Shown here piece by piece: positions 47,865 through 59,447 of a DNA stretch of 64,000 nucleotides. The notes under the pieces are model-generated. The model saw only the letters and a program-made list of their open reading frames with translations, made no database searches and was not told the origin of the DNA. The stretch comes from Antilocapra americana (Eukaryota > Chordata > Mammalia > Artiodactyla > Antilocapridae). Both the position numbers and the translations under genes were made by a program. The DNA lies in contig ML664161.1 of assembly GCA_007570785.1 (NCBI GenBank), positions 18,663,856 to 18,727,855 on the forward strand. Reading direction: 5' to 3'. The number at the start of each line of letters is the position of its first letter. Within the stretch, counting starts at the first letter, position 1.

Positions 47865-48365
47865 TTTTATTGGGCTGTTACTTATATGCTATAAAACTCA
47901 AGGTAGTTCAAAGAGTTTTGAAAACTCTGAGCACCCAGGTTATCAAGCCAAGATATAGAACTTTTCCATCATCCAGAAAATTCCATCCTGCCCCTTTATA
48001 GTCAGCCAGTTTCCCTATGCCCACAGTTAACCACTTACATCACAGATGAATTTTGTAGGTTCTTGAACTTCAAATAAATGCGATCATAAGATATGTACAT
48101 TTAAGTGAATGGTTTTTTTCACTCAGGAAAATGCCTTTAAGATGTATCCATACTAATGTATAGATTTTTTATTTCTTTTTAATTCCTTTTTAAGTGCTCT
48201 ATTGTATGGATATCTTGTGTTTTGTTTATTCACTCTTCAGTTAACAGATACCCACTTCTAATTTGGAGTGATTCTAAGTAATGCTATTATGAGCATTCTT
48301 ATAATGACTTTTTTGGTGGCCATGTGCTCTCATTTTTCTTAGATATATATGTAGGAGTGGAAAAA
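47865..48365 (-). mobile_element. L1M LINE, ORF2 end and 3' UTR, antisense
   Basis: Antisense L1: 'gaatggtttttttcactcag', 'atgcctttaagatgtatcca', 'ctctattgtatggatatctt', 'gttttgtttattcactcttc', 'gctattatgagcattcttat', 'atatatatgtaggagtgg'. These are the conserved block around the end of ORF2 in old L1 families. No frame remains. Confidence 0.78.
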
Positions 48366-48499
48366 TTAAGTTTCTATAAAATATTCTTGCTGAAAAATAT
48401 TTCAATTAAGTTTAATCAGACCTATAAGCAAAACTTTCAGTTCACAGGAAACAGGGAGAACAGAAGAAAAAGTTAAACCATCACCGAAAACAGTGTTAC

Positions 48500-48985
48500 A
48501 TTCTACAGGACAATTAGCCTCTAGTCATGTAAAAAAAGATGTATGTTGGTAGAGGGAGTAGATAGGTGCTATTGGTTTGGATTACAAGGAACTTAAGAGT
48601 CATAACAGCTAAGTATAATGTTGTAGTCTTGATTGGATCCTGGTTTAACAAATCTAGCTATAAAATATATATGTGGTAAATTGAGTATGAACTGTGTTTT
48701 AGGCACTATTAGGAATTATTTGTTAATTATATTAGTAGAGATATTGGTGTTGCAGTTTTCCTAAAATATTCATATTTTTATAAATGCATATTAAAGTGTT
48801 TAGAAGTGAAATGTCATGGTGTCTGAAATTTACTTCAAAAGAATTCATAAATAAAATGTATGAAGCAAATATGGCAAATGTTAAAAACTATTAAATCTAA
48901 GTGATGGGTAGGTAGATGTGTATTATATGATTCTCTCTTATTTACCTTTGAAAATCTTCATAATAAAAAGACAAAATTATTTTGA
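48500..48985 (+). mobile_element. L1M-class 3' UTR, sense
   Basis: 'aggacaattagcctctagtc', 'acttaagagtcataacagct', 'gtcttgattggatcctggtt', 'gtgtttagaagtgaaatgtc', 'ctaagtgatgggtaggtaga' and 'gaaaatcttcataataaaaa' follow the order of an L1M 3' UTR. It lies about 135 bp from an antisense L1M piece, suggesting either an inverted insertion or two separate copies. Confidence 0.7.
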
Positions 48986-49869
48986 TGAGTAATGGTAACT
49001 TAATTTCTCATTTGCATCTTGTTTTAATTCACAGAACATAGGTCCTTTTACTTCTTCACTACATTTCTCCAAGTTTAACTTTGGATAACAAAATAGAGAG
49101 CCACTGGGGCTACAATAGCATTTTAAAGTAAGTTTGCATTTAACAAATGCACAATTAAAAATATGATCAGCAAAACTGACAGTTCCTTAGACTAGATCAT
49201 TATCCAGTGTGCTGGAGCACACACATGATGATAAGTTTAGATTTCAATTCATATAGCTAGCCCTTTGCAAAAGCTGCAGGAATTTCAACCAGTAAGAATT
49301 TTCAAGCCATCTCTGTTTTTCCAACATGTTGCAACACAACTGAAAGTTTATTTTACATGAGCAATTTCTGTTCACAGTTTTATAATTATAAGCATCAAAC
49401 AGAGTTTCGCCTTCTACCACCCCAGTGATTCATAGCGTTCTTGGGGCTAAGTTAAACTTTGCTTTGTCTGGTTAAATGATTTGAAGTTTTGCACGAACAG
49501 ATCACAACTTCTTTCTTCCTCATTCACAAACGAAGTTCCCCTGACTCTCCTTAGAGTGGTATTATTGCAGGTCAGGCTTCTGCTCTCTTCATCAGCTGAT
49601 TTGCCTTCTTCTTAAATGTTTTATCACAGTTTCAATACCTTCTACTATTGGTATTTTAAATTCAGAGAACCTCATGGCTAAGTACAGAATAACTCTTTTC
49701 CATACAGTGCCTTCCTAAGGTTTGCTGAAGAAAGGCACTTACTAAGAATTATAACAATGGGGACATGGAGTGAGAGCATGGTTTAAAGTAAACATTTGTT
49801 AGGGTTCAGACCTTATGCATATGTATCTGGTGAAGACAGCAGGATATGGAAAAGTAATATGTAGTTGAA
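48986..49869. other. AT-rich sequence, nothing recognised
   Basis: No gene, transposon or simple repeat that I can support. Confidence 0.5.
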
Positions 49870-50045
49870 AGGATGAAGCCAGATTTCAAAGGACAGAAAC
49901 TACTACATGACTTTTTCATTAGCTGTTGTGTGACCTTGGGCAAGCCATTTAACATTTTTTTCCAAGGCTCAGTTTCCTCATCTGTTCAGTGAGACGTTTG
50001 GAGCAAATGATCTCCAAGAATATAAAAGTTCTAGCATTTAATATT
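49870..50045 (+). repeat. MIR-family SINE
   Basis: 'attagctgttgtgtgacctt', 'gggcaagccatttaacattt', 'ctcagtttcctcatctgttc' and a tail 'ctccaagaatataaaagttc' of the variant MIR type. Confidence 0.75.
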
Positions 50046-51944
50046 TAACAACTTAAAGTGAGCAGGTCTGTTGGATTTCTCTGAACAGCAAAAGGTCCAT
50101 TAACAATCTGGGGAACTTAGGGAGCAAGACTATATCAAGTCAAATGCTTTTTTGCTGAAGCACAAGTGTTAAAAATGGGATCAATGAAATTCACATTTAG
50201 ATGTATCATCAGAGCTACAACAGCATTTCCTCCATAAGACAGCTTTTATCTCTCTTCTATTTGTATTCAGTAATACTCTTCATTGTCCTTAATTTCCCCC
50301 AGTTATTATTATTATTATTTTTTTTACTAGAAACAGACACAACAGATTAAGGATGTAAAGTTGAATAGCACAGAGCATTAGTCAAAACAGACTTTTGAAA
50401 TGGCACACAATAGTCCCCCAAGGTGGTTTGTTTTATCCCCTTTCAGAGCTGGGCTTCTCCCTCACTCCACCTTTCCTGTCTTAGTCAGGTTTTGTACAGA
50501 CCAATTCCCCTGGCTTGGACCAGGTAAGTTCAGCTGGAGGTGAAGCCGTCGTGAGATGACGGAAAAGAAGGGTCCACCCAGCCATGTGATGGGCTCCTTT
50601 GTAGAATCATTTAGAGGTCACAGTTTTCACCCCAGCAGATTTTCATAGGTTTCTTCACTAAAAATTGAGATTCAACTACATTACAAAACATATTGGCAGG
50701 ATGCTGGAAATTGCTATAAATAATTTATCAGTTCATCCATTCTGATTTCTTCCAAATACTATCTTTGTTATTTTTAGCACAAAAGAAGTCATATCTAGCT
50801 ATTGATTTCAGTAAAGATGGAGTAAAAATGGGACCGAGTATAGCACTTAACCAAATTAAAAGAAAATATGTTAATTATCTTTGTATCACTATGTTGATGA
50901 ATTATAGACAATATATGATAGAGCTCAGTGCTGTGAACCATATACTTAACAGGAAAATGTCATTTGAATTAGGAGAAAGCAGACCAATGAGACCCTGAGG
51001 ATGAGAAAATGTTTTTTCTATCCCAACGCTGTCCTGGCTAAAACAGATGATCCCTAAATTATCTCATTCAATTCAACCAACATGAAGTGAGTCCCTCTTA
51101 TGAAGTGAGTATAATATAAAATAAGTGAGTCAAGTTCTTCTTCATATAGACCTCTCAGTCTGGAAGACATGGCTGAAGAAATTGGTTGCTTGGAATATGA
51201 ATTGCATAGTCCCATGAGGATGTTATAATCAATGTAAGAAAGGTTAGATCACAGCAAAACCTCTTAGTCTAGAATTCTCAGAGTTCTTTGGAAGCCACAC
51301 ACTACAAACAACTTGGTTTCCATAGGAAAGGGGATTCCTTGTTTCAGCTCAGGACAAAAGCATGATGCACCACTGTTGTTGTACCTCGTCTATGAACTCC
51401 ATTCTCTTGGCTGATGGAGTGTTTTCCAATGAAGTTCCTCACTGTCTCCTACAACGAGATCATCAATGGCCTGTCCTGAATTTTTGGTGGTATACAGCTG
51501 ACGTCCTTGTCCTAGGACCCCTGCCAAATATGAACTGTTCATGACTTGGTGTTTATAAGTCAGTAACTATATTTACGCAATGTTTCATACTGAACAATGA
51601 TGTTCAGGGCATAAATTGAATTAGAAATTTTTTGACTGTCAACATATTATTCATGTTACAAATATTCCAGAGCACAACTTTATGAAGGTGTTCTGGTTTT
51701 CTGCTCTTCCAACTGTATCTCTCTAAATCCTACTCAAGAGGATAGAATAGGTCATTCTGGGGACATTTGGGAGGGATCGAGAGATAAAGAGTGCTTCTAG
51801 AATGTCATAAAGTGTGACAGGGAGATAGGAAGGGTGCCAAGCTGAAACTGCTGAAGAAACTTACCACCTAGTAATACAACTGACTGACATTAAGGGCAAT
51901 TCTGAGGGTTTGTGTAGGTACAATTCTTCAGTACCAATCATTGT
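50046..51944. other. Unassigned sequence with one exon-like interval
   Basis: No recognised transposon. It contains a (TTA)n/T-run at 50307-50325 and a 39-nt interval (50485-50523) with strong splice signals on both sides (see findings). A weak L2-like stretch at 51060-51180 is too diverged to call. Confidence 0.4.
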
Positions 51945-52165
51945 AATAACTAACATTGCCACGGTGCTCACAAGCCAATGAAATACTAACACATTTGTTA
52001 TCTCATTTAATCCTCGTAATATCCCAGTAAAGTGACTTCTTATTATTCTCAGCTGACAGATGAAAAACTGAGGTTTAAAAAGACTAAGCAATTTGTCCCA
52101 GATTTTCCCAAGAAGGAAGGAAAGCTAAGCTCCAAACCCAGGTTTTCTAAGTTTAAATCCTATTT
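51945..52165 (-). repeat. MIR SINE
   Basis: Antisense MIR: 'gttatctcatttaatcctcg', 'taatatcccagtaaagtgac', 'ctgacagatgaaaaactgag', 'agactaagcaatttgtccca', then 'agctccaaacccaggttttc'. Confidence 0.8.
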
Positions 52166-52295
52166 ACATGCACTGCCTCAGTGTTCATTCATTGGCATTT
52201 ATCCCAAAGTCTTCATCAAGGGTCTACTGCTGAGGACACATCACTGTCCTAGATCTTTGGGTAGAGATGTATAAACAAGAATATCCTTGGGGAAT

Positions 52296-52416
52296 TTTTT
52301 TTTAACTTTTTATTTTGAAAAATTAGATTTGTGGGAAGTTGCAAAAAAAAAGAAAAAACATAGCCCAGGGAACTTTTGCTCAAATTGACAAAAGAAAGCT
52401 CACCCATCCATGTCTA
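52296..52416 (-). mobile_element. L1M LINE 3' UTR fragment, antisense
   Basis: 'aactttttattttgaaaaat', 'tagatttgtgggaagttgca' and 'acatagcccagggaactttt' match the antisense L1M 3' UTR. The fragment ends where a Bov-tA begins. Confidence 0.65.
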
Positions 52417-52590
52417 GGGGACTTCCCAGGTGGCTCAATGGTAAAGAATCCATCTGCCAGTGCAGGATACATAAGCTCAATCCCTGGGTCAGGAAGATCC
52501 CCTGGAGTAGAAAATGGCAACCCACTCCAGTATCCTTGCCTGGGAAATTCCTGGAGAGAGGAGTCTGGAGGGCTGCAGTCTGAGCAACTG

Positions 52591-52592
<2 letters not shown>
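52417..52592 (+). repeat. Bov-tA SINE with microsatellite tail
   Basis: 'ggggacttcccaggtggctc' head, 'gccagtgcaggatacataag', 'atggcaacccactccagtat', 'gagaggagtctggagggctg', with a deletion near the 3' end, then 'gagcaactgagca' leading directly into (CA)n. Confidence 0.92.

Positions 52593-52638
<46 letters not shown>
52593..52638. repeat. (CA)23 microsatellite
   Basis: Twenty-three uninterrupted CA units, grown from the agcacagcac-type tail of the adjacent Bov-tA. The length and purity suggest it is highly polymorphic. Confidence 0.97.
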
Positions 52639-52642
<4 letters not shown>

Positions 52643-54078
52643 TCGAAGGTACAGTGCAGAGTGTGTTCTTGCTCTATGTTAGTCAAGGAACTCTGGGAGA
52701 TTTTAGTGGGGGTGATCGCAGCTGGGTAAACAGGCCAGTCTTCTGGGAAGAAGTGGCGTTTGGAATGACCTAGCAAAGATGTATGAATTGTACAAGCTGC
52801 CAAGACCCAGAAGTGGGAAGTGAAAAACATTCCAGAGGCAGACACTAACTAGGGCAAAGGTGCCTCTGCACCTTAGGAAAGTTTAGAGCAGGTTTGGAAA
52901 AACAACAAATGTCCAAGGTGGAGGGAAAAAAAAAATTTTTTTAATAAGTTCAAGTTCCCAGGCTATCTCTCTGGTGCATTCTGTTTAAAGGTCAACATGA
53001 ATGGAGAGACATGGACTTAGCTCCTTTTATTGGACATCCATGGCGTGGGCCCAGAACTGTCAGGGTGAAGAAAGTCACAGCTTTTTATTTTTCTGGTGCA
53101 ATAATCCAAAAGAACTTTTTATTTGTAGAGTGATGAAGGCATTCTCAAAGTTTTCCTGAGAAAAGTAATGCAGTAAGACCAAATAGATACTAAGAAAACT
53201 AAGAAAAATTGGACTCCAGAAGGGTGGGTCTCCATTTCCTAATTCAAACAGGTGTATTTTTCTCTTTTGACTTATCTCAACTTTGTTGTAAACAGATTTC
53301 AATTTTTACCATAATTTATATACTTCAGCAAGATAAATTAAAAATAAGAAATTTGAACAAATGATATTTATTATAAGGACTATATATTTTTTTCTGTTGC
53401 TTAGAATTCTTTCTAAGAGCAGTTACGTGACACATTTCTCTCTAGTCTCAATGTCCATTTTTTGTTCTTTGTTTGAAAAAGTTGGTTTGTTTTTTTGCTT
53501 TCATGTATTAAATATATACTGGATCTTGTAGCTGGCACTGTTTCCCTCTTTCCATTGGCTGCTAGAAATTGTAAAGCCACATTTGTGCCTCACGTTTTAG
53601 AAACACATGAAATTTTCATGGCTCATATTTGTGCATCTTCTGGCTCTGTAGTCTTGACAAACATTTCTCTCTCTGATTAATCTAAACTTAAGAAATACAG
53701 AAATGATTCTAACTTACTTCTGAAATTTTTTCCTTAAGAAAATTTGTAAGAGTGTTTTCAAGCAGGACAAATATAATTTCACTAAAAAAAATAGAATTTG
53801 GATATTTCCTCTATGAAAAGTTCTGCATGAATCAGAAAATGGCAAATTTTATTGTGTCCCTTGAAAAAAAGAATCAGTCTTTTGAATATTCAACATTTCC
53901 CCCCAGCTTTACCCCACCCTCAAATAAACTTCAATAAGTATTTGAGAAACATGTTAATAATAAAGCCAGTCTTTTCAGGCATTTTTACACATGCAGCATC
54001 ACCACTGGGTTGACTGTCTTTAATAAAATATATTTAATATGTGTGTTATATAACATTGGTGCTTAATAAATATGTGTT
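52639..54078. other. AT-rich sequence, nothing recognised
   Basis: No gene or recognised transposon. Short open frames only. Confidence 0.5.
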
Positions 54079-54091
54079 AGTTGAATTTAGT

Positions 54092-54284
54092 GGGCTTCCC
54101 TGGTGGCTCAGTGGAGATGCCAGTTAGACCCCTGGGTCAGGAAGATCCCCTGGAGAAGAGAACAGCTACCTACTCCAGTATTCTTCCCAGTATTCTTGCC
54201 TGGGAAATCCCATGGACAGAGGAGCCTGGCGGGCTACAGTTCATGTGGTTGCAAAAGAGTCCTACACTACTCAGCAAGAACAAC
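54092..54284 (+). repeat. Bov-tA SINE with internal deletion and duplication, TSD present
   Basis: 'gggcttccctggtggctcag' head. The region between the A box and 'cccctgggtcaggaagatcc' is shortened, removing the B box. An internal repeat follows: 'agtattcttcccagtattct'. The 3' end is diverged (tcctacactactcagcaag). TSD agttgaatttagt (54079-54091) and agttgtatttaat (54285-54297) matches at 11 of 13 positions. Confidence 0.92.
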
Positions 54285-54297
54285 AGTTGTATTTAAT

Positions 54298-55305
54298 ATG
54301 TGTGTCCACTTACATTGATTGAAGCCTCTCAAAGAAAGGATTTTTGTATTCCAAACAAATCACAAATATTTATTGATAACCACTCTTACTGCCATCCTTA
54401 TCTGTAATGTGGCCATAGTTGAACCTAGTTACACAACAGAAGCAGAAACTTTCTTTAAATCCAGTGAACATTATAGCCTTGATAAGTTTCAGTCCATCCT
54501 TCCTGCTACTTTTCTGTAACCATTGCCCTTTCTAATGGGCCCTTCATAATAAAGTATTCATTGATCTTCCATCAGGGAAAGAGAGAACAGAGTCACAGAC
54601 ACAGCTCTCCTGGTTGCTCTGCCACCCTACCTGTTTCAGGGTGTGGAGGAGAGGGAGCTGGCACCACAAAAGGGTTCAGCCCAGCCGCTTCCCTTCACCT
54701 GTTCAGCAGGTGGGCCCCAGGTGAGCACCAGACTCCTAGGTTCGGCAGAGTCACTCTGCTCCTTTGTTTGATCACCAGTTGCTTTCTCTGCCTGTTTATT
54801 TTTCTGGTTTGTTTTCCTGTCCTGTCCATTAGTCAGTTAGATCTTCCTTGTTTGTTCTGCGTCTCCTGTGTGTTTCTGCAGGCTACCTCCCTCCTAAGCA
54901 CCGGAAGGCTAATGTCCTTTGTTCCTTGTAACTTGCTTTACAGTCGTGGCAGGGAGCTACTACACATAGGTTTGATGTACAAGGAAGAAGGTTAAAGGCT
55001 CACCTGTGGAGGCCCATCAGTTTGTTGGGACAGCCAAATCCCTGAAAAAGGAGTCATTCTCAATTTTTCCCTTAATGAAATGCTTTTAAAGTTTCAGTCT
55101 CTTTTGGAAATTGTGTTTAATTCGAACAGGTCCAAGGCTAATCAAGTCAGAAAATCTGGTTCACAAAGGAATCCTGATTATTATGGACTTCTACTAATTG
55201 GGAATTTTTTAGTATTTGGAATCATTCAGATGCACTAAGCTGGAATGCACCTTGTATAATCTAAGGATAAAGCAAATTTATCATTTTGAATATAAAATGT
55301 GGCTA
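54298..55305. other. Unassigned sequence with exon-like intervals
   Basis: No recognised repeat. A plus-strand frame is open for 144 codons (54561-54995). It contains a hydrophobic stretch of leucine, cysteine and phenylalanine around residues 70-95 that reflects a CT-rich tract rather than a clear membrane protein. Two intervals with paired splice signals are described in findings. I do not call a gene here. Confidence 0.35.
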
Positions 55306-55309
55306 TCAG

Positions 55310-55492
55310 AGTACTCAGGTAAAACTGATTTTAAGTCCATAGTATCCCAAACCTCTGGAGTCATAGGAAAATACCTGTTCTGGAGATTTTTTAATGTAGT
55401 AGGTCTGGGGTGGGAACAAGGGAGCTATATTTTTGTGAATGGCCCTTGGCTGATTCTTACTATCAGATAAATTTTGGAAACCTTGCTCTAGA
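55310..55492 (+). mobile_element. Probable MER5A-like hAT remnant
   Basis: 'agtaggtctggggtgggaac' and an end 'tttggaaaccttgctcta' resemble the middle and right terminal repeat of MER5A; the left half is strongly diverged. Confidence 0.5.
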
Positions 55493-55639
55493 AGCATCAA
55501 CCAACAATTTCTATAAAAATTACAAACTAGTATTCTCTGTTGAGAAAACCAACTTCCTCCTGCCCCAACTTTTACTAACTAGGAAATATCAAGGACCTTA
55601 TTATAGTTACTGGTTATATCTGAAAGTAACAATTCAGTC

Positions 55640-55940
55640 CCTGCGGCAAGCATTTCTTTCAACACATCAGTGTGCAAAAGACTGAGGTCAGCACAGAGGA
55701 TTATTCATAAACAAGTCAGATATAGTTTTCACCCTTGAAGAGTTAATAATCTAATGATAAAGCTGCTTGTATTTATTCAATAACTGTGAAGAATTTTTGA
55801 ATAAAACTTTATCAACTATCTACTCATTAAACCAATACACACAGAGTTTCCATTCAGTGCCAGGCACTGGACTAGGTGCTAGCATTTTGTGTAAATTAAA
55901 GCATCTCCCTGTCCTCAAGGAGCAAGTGTGAAGAAAATCA
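55640..55940 (-). repeat. L2 LINE fragments
   Basis: Two pieces in the same orientation: 55640-55770 ('aacacatcagtgtgcaaaag', 'acccttgaagagttaataat') and 55845-55935 ('cattcagtgccaggcactgg', 'actaggtgctagcattttgt', 'cctgtcctcaaggagcaagt'). The second piece is the clearer one. Confidence 0.6.
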
Positions 55941-57264
55941 AGCAAGGTGACAGGTGGCAATATAGATTTCACCTGCTATGAAAGAGGCCAAGTTCAGAGT
56001 GCTGTGAGCACACTGAGACAGAAAAGGTCCCTGACCTAGTGAGACCCTAGGGGTGTGTGGAGGGTGTTAGGGTGTGTGGGGAGGCTAATCAGGACCTAAT
56101 GGATAAATAGAAGTTATGGAGGTGAGACAGGCAGGGAGGAGTTTTTCTAGCAGTAAGGCATGATATGTGCAAAGACATGAATTGAGAGACCTGTGCACTG
56201 AGTGGTGTCGTGTAGCTGAAGAAGACAAGAGCCGTGGTATTCCTCTTACTTAGGAATATTGATATACAACCTCATTCTAGTGTTCAGATATTAGCCGACT
56301 GGGGAGGGGCCCAAAACAAACAGTTATGAGTGCACTTGTATGCCAGGATTTAATTCCATATTGGAATTTTCTTGTAAAGCATCTTGTTTTCAGTAAGAAG
56401 TTAGATCCAATATAATCAGATAAATTCAGGAGCAATGGGGAGATAGCAGCGGGACAGGAGGTGACAGAGAGAGAGAAAGCGAGGAAAGGAATGTCACATA
56501 CTTTCACATCCCAGAGTTCAAATCATTTTACTATACTTCTGTGATTTAAATACAGGACTAAGAGTAAATTTTCTCCACAATCATCAATAATATTATAACA
56601 TTATATTTCTACACCTGCCTATTTGTTGCTAAACAAGTTGTCTTTTATGTTTAACAATTTTTGTATAAACATGCTTTACTAATAAAACCAGTACCACTTT
56701 GACTTCATACATGTCCATCCTTTCTCAATCTTTTCCCTTTAAATCATTCATGATTTTAGTTGGAACAAAAGAAAATAAATAAATTTGGGGTTTGTAAATA
56801 GCTCTAGTACAATTTTTAATACACAGTCAAAAAATTACAAATAATCCTATTATTAAAATAATTGTTTTTACTGTTTTATAACATTGGGAGGTAATACAAT
56901 TTTTCAAGACTGGGGTAAGAGTGTCTATGAATCAAACGTTTTGACATAGGAAGAGTTTGGAATTATTAACTTGTAATTATTAAGTATAATTTATAGCTAA
57001 AATATACCTAGAGATATCTGTCCAGAGTTGCCCTGTTCTAATTAGCCATATATAATATACTATAAATCAGTCTTCAGAAATTAACCAGATACTCAGGTTT
57101 CTCCCAAAAAGCTGCCTGAGGCAAGCAATTAGAAAGATGTATTTTTTTTCAGTGTCAATCAATCCATGTTGTAAACAATGTCTTATTATTTTCTTTACAC
57201 AGAATATCTGCTACAATGAATTTGTAGAATGATATAGGAATATATCACTTTAGTCTCTCTTTTT
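55941..57264. other. AT-rich sequence, nothing recognised
   Basis: A purine-rich patch at 56440-56490. No gene or recognised transposon. Confidence 0.5.
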
Positions 57265-57395
57265 CATCAGGAAATCAATCAAACATTTATTGAAACACTG
57301 CAATTGAGAAACAAGATCAACAAATATTTATTGAGCACAGTAGCTTTTAAGAAGGCCCCTATCCTCAGGGATCTTATCATGTAGTACCTGGTTTC
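57265..57395 (-). repeat. L2 LINE 3' fragment
   Basis: 'caacaaatatttattgagca', 'ggcccctatcctcagggatc' and 'ttatcatgtagtacctgg' match the antisense L2 3' end. A similar aaacatttattgaaac block precedes it at 57280. Confidence 0.65.
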
Positions 57396-58623
57396 ATTGC
57401 AATCAATGCATTGAGAAGTTCATAAGACATGTAAGATGTAACCCTATTTTTTTAAGGCAAATAATCTGGTTGGGAAGATCAAATCAACAAACATGGGACT
57501 ATAATCAAGAAAAATAAGCTGGGTACTGTGCAGCTTTGGGATGCTCTGGAGTGAACTATCACTGTTGGTGAGTTGTAAAAAATAATTCTAGAAACATAGG
57601 GTGTGGAGTTGGCTTATAGAATATCTTAAAAGTTAAAAAGATATGCTTATTAGCAATACGGAGCCACTGTGGCCTCCTGAGTAGGAGGCCCTACTCTCAC
57701 TAACTTGGGAGCTAAGTAATAGCATAAATTGCGTATCTCAAAAATTGTCACTGATTTAACTATTGGACTGTGAAATGTAAAATACCTGTGCTGATTCCTG
57801 CCTTCAAATAGTGCAGGATTTTACACCTTAAAGTCATTTACCAATGGTGAAGCCAATGGCTCATGGGATTCAAGTCTAAATAAAATAGGCCTGTGGTGAT
57901 TTCAGATCTCACACAGACAAACTTTACTCTACTGAAGATGGCTGTAACTAGCAATAGCAGCCCCAAATAAGAAACTTGCTTGTTTCTGTAATCAACTTGT
58001 GTTTTAAAAAGAAGTTGATAAATACATAAATGTACATCAGCCATTTCTAACTCCAGTGCCCTGGGCAGGCATCACTAATTGATCACAGAGTTTTCCTTGC
58101 TGTGTTCTCATAGGCCTTATAATATTTCTCATAATCTCTATAGGGACTTATTACTACTTACAGGTGGGCTTGGAGATACAAACTGTTACCCTGCACTAGC
58201 AGGCAACTCTGCCTAAGATAATGCTAATAGATTCACCCCATTAGCTGTGCCCACTTACTACAGTGCCGTTTTTTAAAAGCCACAATATCATTATGTCCTT
58301 TGGTTTGTTGTTTAACACTAGAAGAAAGAGTTGGGTGGTTCTCAAAACATTCTTATTTAAAAGCAGTCTAATATATAGAAAAAGTGGTTATCCAGTGCAG
58401 TCCACAGTCAAAAGAAATCCAAATGCATCTCACTGGAGAATTCTAGATTGGAGTCTGAGTGACAAGGAAATCACAGCCAAGACCCATTTTCTCCCATCCA
58501 TACAGCTTCTGGTGAATAGAAATTAGAAAAGTGTAAAATGCTTCTATGATCAAGGGGATGTTCTGAAGATGATGATGATAGTCCAGAATTATTGAGTGTT
58601 TTACCATATACTAATTACTCACC
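57396..58623. other. AT-rich sequence, nothing recognised
   Basis: No gene or transposon recognised. Short open frames of at most 87 codons. Confidence 0.5.
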
Positions 58624-59447
58624 TAATGAAGCACAAGCTGGAATCAAGATTGCAGGGAGAAATATCAATATATGCAGATGACACCACCTTTATGACAGAA
58701 AGTGAAGAGAAACTAAAGAGCCTCTTGATGAAAGTGAAAGAAGAGAGTAAAAAAGCTGGCTTAAAACTCAGCATCCAAAAAACTAAGATCATGGTATCTG
58801 TTCCCATCACTTCATGGGAAGTAGATGAGGAGACAGTAGAAACAGTGACAGATTTTATTTTCTTGGGCTCCAAAATCACTGCAGATGGTGACTGCAGCCA
58901 TGAAATTAAAAGGCACTTGCTCCTTGGAAGAAAAACTATGACAAACCTAGAGAGCATATTAAAAAGCAGAGACATTACTCTGCTGACAAAGGTCCTTCTA
59001 GTTAAAGCTGCATTTTTCCAGTAGTTATATATGGATGTGAGAGTTGAACCATAAAGAAAGCTGAGCACTAAAGAATAGATGCTTTTGAACTGTGGTGTTG
59101 GAGAAGACTCTTGAGAGTCTTGGATACTTGGATTGCAAGGAGAATCCACCCAGTCCATCCTAAAGGATATCAATCCTGAATATTCATTGGAAAGATTGAT
59201 GTTGAAGCTGAAACTCCAATACTTTGGTCACCTGATGTGAAGAACCAACTCATTAGAAATGACCTTGATGCTGGGAAAAATTGAAGGCAGGAGAAGGGGA
59301 TGACAAATGAGATGGTTGGATGTCATCACTGACTCAATGGACATGAATTTGAGCAAGCTCAGAGAGATGGCAAAGGACAGGGAAGCCAGATGTGCTTCAG
59401 CCCATGGAGTCGCAGAGTCAGACACAGCTGAGTGACTGACCTGAACT
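58624..59447 (+). pseudogene. BovB LINE, 5'-truncated RT remnant
   Basis: Starts shortly before the RT catalytic block; YADD is intact at 58671-58682 and is followed by an open stretch of the C-terminal ORF up to a TAG at 59022-59024. The remaining C-terminal blocks lie in other frames ('gtgagagttgaaccataaag', 'gaactgtggtgttggagaag'). A small insertion, 'cttggatacttggattgcaa', duplicates part of the tail coding block. The 3' end is 'cagctgagtgactgacctga'. It lacks the endonuclease and most of the RT and is inactive. No TSD recognised. Confidence 0.92.

Noticed and set aside
52339..52773. 144-codon frame with a Thr-His repeat
   Set aside because: The repeat is the (CA)n microsatellite and the flanks are Bov-tA sequence; not a protein.
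58619..59173. 184-codon open frame on the minus strand, the longest in the window
   Set aside because: It is the antisense of a BovB reverse-transcriptase remnant; the plus strand is the real coding relic. Other long frames over BovB copies are rejected for the same reason.
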